Shown one piece after another: positions 63,046 through 64,000 of a stretch of DNA of 64,000 nucleotides. The notes under the pieces were generated by a model. It saw only the letters and a program-made list of their open reading frames with translations, was not told where the DNA came from and searched no databases. How positions within the stretch are numbered: the first letter of the stretch is position 1; each line of letters begins with the position of its first letter. The translations under genes were made by a program, and so were the position numbers. The stretch is from Trinickia soli (GTDB lineage: Bacteria; Pseudomonadota; Gammaproteobacteria; Burkholderiales; Burkholderiaceae), in NCBI RefSeq assembly GCF_002879855.1, contig NZ_PNYB01000003.1, positions 124,001-188,000 on the forward strand. The letters are read 5' to 3'.

Positions 63046-63930
63046 TCATATCAGCGCGCGGCCTTCGAGCCGCTCGAGAATGCCGAGCGGCGCGCATTCG
63101 GGCTGAACCATTGCGCGCACGGGCAGAAAGAATGTCTGCTCCAGCATGTATTGCCCCGACATGGCGGCATGCGAGGTTTGATCGGAGAAGCAGATCCAGA
63201 CGCTGCCCGGCGGGAACGGCATCGTCACTTGCGGGCAGGTCTTCTGATAGTCGAGGTCCGCCTTCATGCCGTCGTGAAGATGGAGCATCAGATGATCGTA
63301 GGCGCTGCGCGTCGATTTGGTGATGTGCAGCGTCTTGAGGAGCCAGGCCGAACCCGGCATCTGGCGCTTGATCTTCGGCAGGAAACGCCGAGCCATCTGC
63401 TCGAACGGCTCGCCGACACGCCAGACGCGCGGCTCGCCGTGCGGGTTCACGTTGGCGAACACACGCAGGATCCGCTCGCCGCGATTGGGCCGCGAAGGAA
63501 ACGCATCGACGTGCAAACGGCTGTCGTCCTTGCGCCATGACGTATGGCGCGTCTCCACGCGCAACAGGCGCAGGCTCGTTGGCGCGGGGCGTAATGCGTC
63601 GCGATACTCGGGCAGCAGCAAATCGACGAGCGCCCGCGCTTGCGTTTGATAACGGGCCACGAGCGCGCGCACGGCCGATTGGGTGACGATGTCGCCGGCG
63701 ACACCGCGCAATTCGCCGCCGTTCGGATCGAGGCTGATGTTCTTGCGCTTGGGATCGGCAAGCGCCGGATCAAGCAGCGCGGTTTCGCCGCCTTCGATCG
63801 CAAAGCGCAGATTCGGAAAATAAATCACTTTGCCGGTTTCAAGCGCGACACGCAGCGTTTCGCGCGTGACGGAAAGGTCCGAGCCTTCCCAATCCGAGCA
63901 ATTGACTTCGAGGATTTGCGATTCTTTCAT
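63046..63930 (-). CDS. kdoO: Kdo 3-hydroxylase (KdoO-like) Fe(II)/2-oxoglutarate dioxygenase
   Basis: A 294-residue cytoplasmic dioxygenase that converts Kdo of Kdo2-lipid A to Ko (D-glycero-D-talo-oct-2-ulosonic acid), a modification typical of Burkholderia and Yersinia lipopolysaccharide. Visible features are LHVDAFPSRPNRGERILRVF (His-X-Asp metal motif), the PGSVWICFSDQTSHAAMSGQ block with the distal His, and EQTFFLPV. It lies 106 bases upstream of waaA on the same strand, matching the pathway. Starts at 63930 (MKESQILEV) and 63963 are both possible. Confidence 0.88.
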   Translation of the reverse strand: MKESQILEVNCSDWEGSDLSVTRETLRVALETGKVIYFPNLRFAIEGGETALLDPALADPKRKNISLDPNGGELRGVAGDIVTQSAVRALVARYQTQARALVDLLLPEYRDALRPAPTSLRLLRVETRHTSWRKDDSRLHVDAFPSRPNRGERILRVFANVNPHGEPRVWRVGEPFEQMARRFLPKIKRQMPGSAWLLKTLHITKSTRSAYDHLMLHLHDGMKADLDYQKTCPQVTMPFPPGSVWICFSDQTSHAAMSGQYMLEQTFFLPVRAMVQPECAPLGILERLEGRALI

Positions 63931-64000
63931 GGTCGCGTGGTGGGGTCCCTGGTGCGCCGGCATCTATAGCAAGCCGAATCCGCCCAACGCGGCCTTCACT

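Noticed and set aside
1-64000. CRISPR array or prophage
   Set aside because: No regularly spaced direct repeats, cas genes or phage structural genes were seen on either strand.

Overview
The window is a high-G+C betaproteobacterial chromosome segment, most likely from the Burkholderiaceae (Burkholderia, Paraburkholderia, Trinickia or Caballeronia type). This rests on the linked riboflavin/nusB genes with a zinc-less RibBA, ubiD, the urt plus ure nitrogen block, and waaA beside a Kdo hydroxylase. No rRNA, CRISPR array or complete transposase was seen. One complete tRNA is present.

Region by region. 0-4.1 kb: a creatininase, a Tat-exported purple-acid-type phosphatase and an Amt ammonium transporter preceded by a sigma-54 promoter and NtrC-like sites. 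4.4-10.3 kb: an iron island with a Fur-box promoter, a Fiu-like catecholate receptor, the PiuC dioxygenase, a PepSY membrane protein and its own TonB-ExbB-ExbD motor in one tight operon. 10.3-19 kb: housekeeping (ribBA, ribH, nusB, aminotransferase, lytic transglycosylase, ubiD, asparaginase, LysE exporter). 19-29.5 kb: small metabolic and regulatory units, including a fluoride riboswitch with crcB and DUF190, two LysR/GST or ArsR/SRPBCC units and a fused ECF sigma factor. 29.5-32.5 kb: a polar amino-acid ABC importer. 32.6-35.4 kb: a deleted metal-ATPase remnant and a redox operon with a divergent LysR regulator.

35.4-41.9 kb is the accessory heart of the window. It is a composite island at tRNA-Gly(CCC): one intact tRNA at its right end, a 40-base 5' half of the same tRNA in the middle, and a third copy of the tRNA promoter flank fused to an IS3 fragment at the left. 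It carries two copies of an STM2901-DUF1493 gene pair (one truncated), a DUF4160-DUF2442 toxin-antitoxin-like pair behind a palindromic promoter, an Mrr-type restriction protein, three small plasmid-type genes, a large hairpin, and an unrecognised 437-residue protein with PIN-nuclease-like acidic motifs. No integrase remains. This is the best candidate for an undescribed, probably defence-related system.

41.9-49.8 kb returns to core genes (LprI-like protein, trmB, uppP, a DUF1439 lipoprotein, MFS and CDF transporters, an isoaspartyl methyltransferase-like protein, rhodanese). 50-61.5 kb is a complete nitrogen-scavenging block: the urea ABC importer UrtABCDE behind a sigma-54 promoter, then ureDABCEFG. 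With amt, creatininase and asparaginase it forms a coherent nitrogen-limitation theme. The window ends with waaA and a Kdo hydroxylase, which act on lipid A-Kdo.
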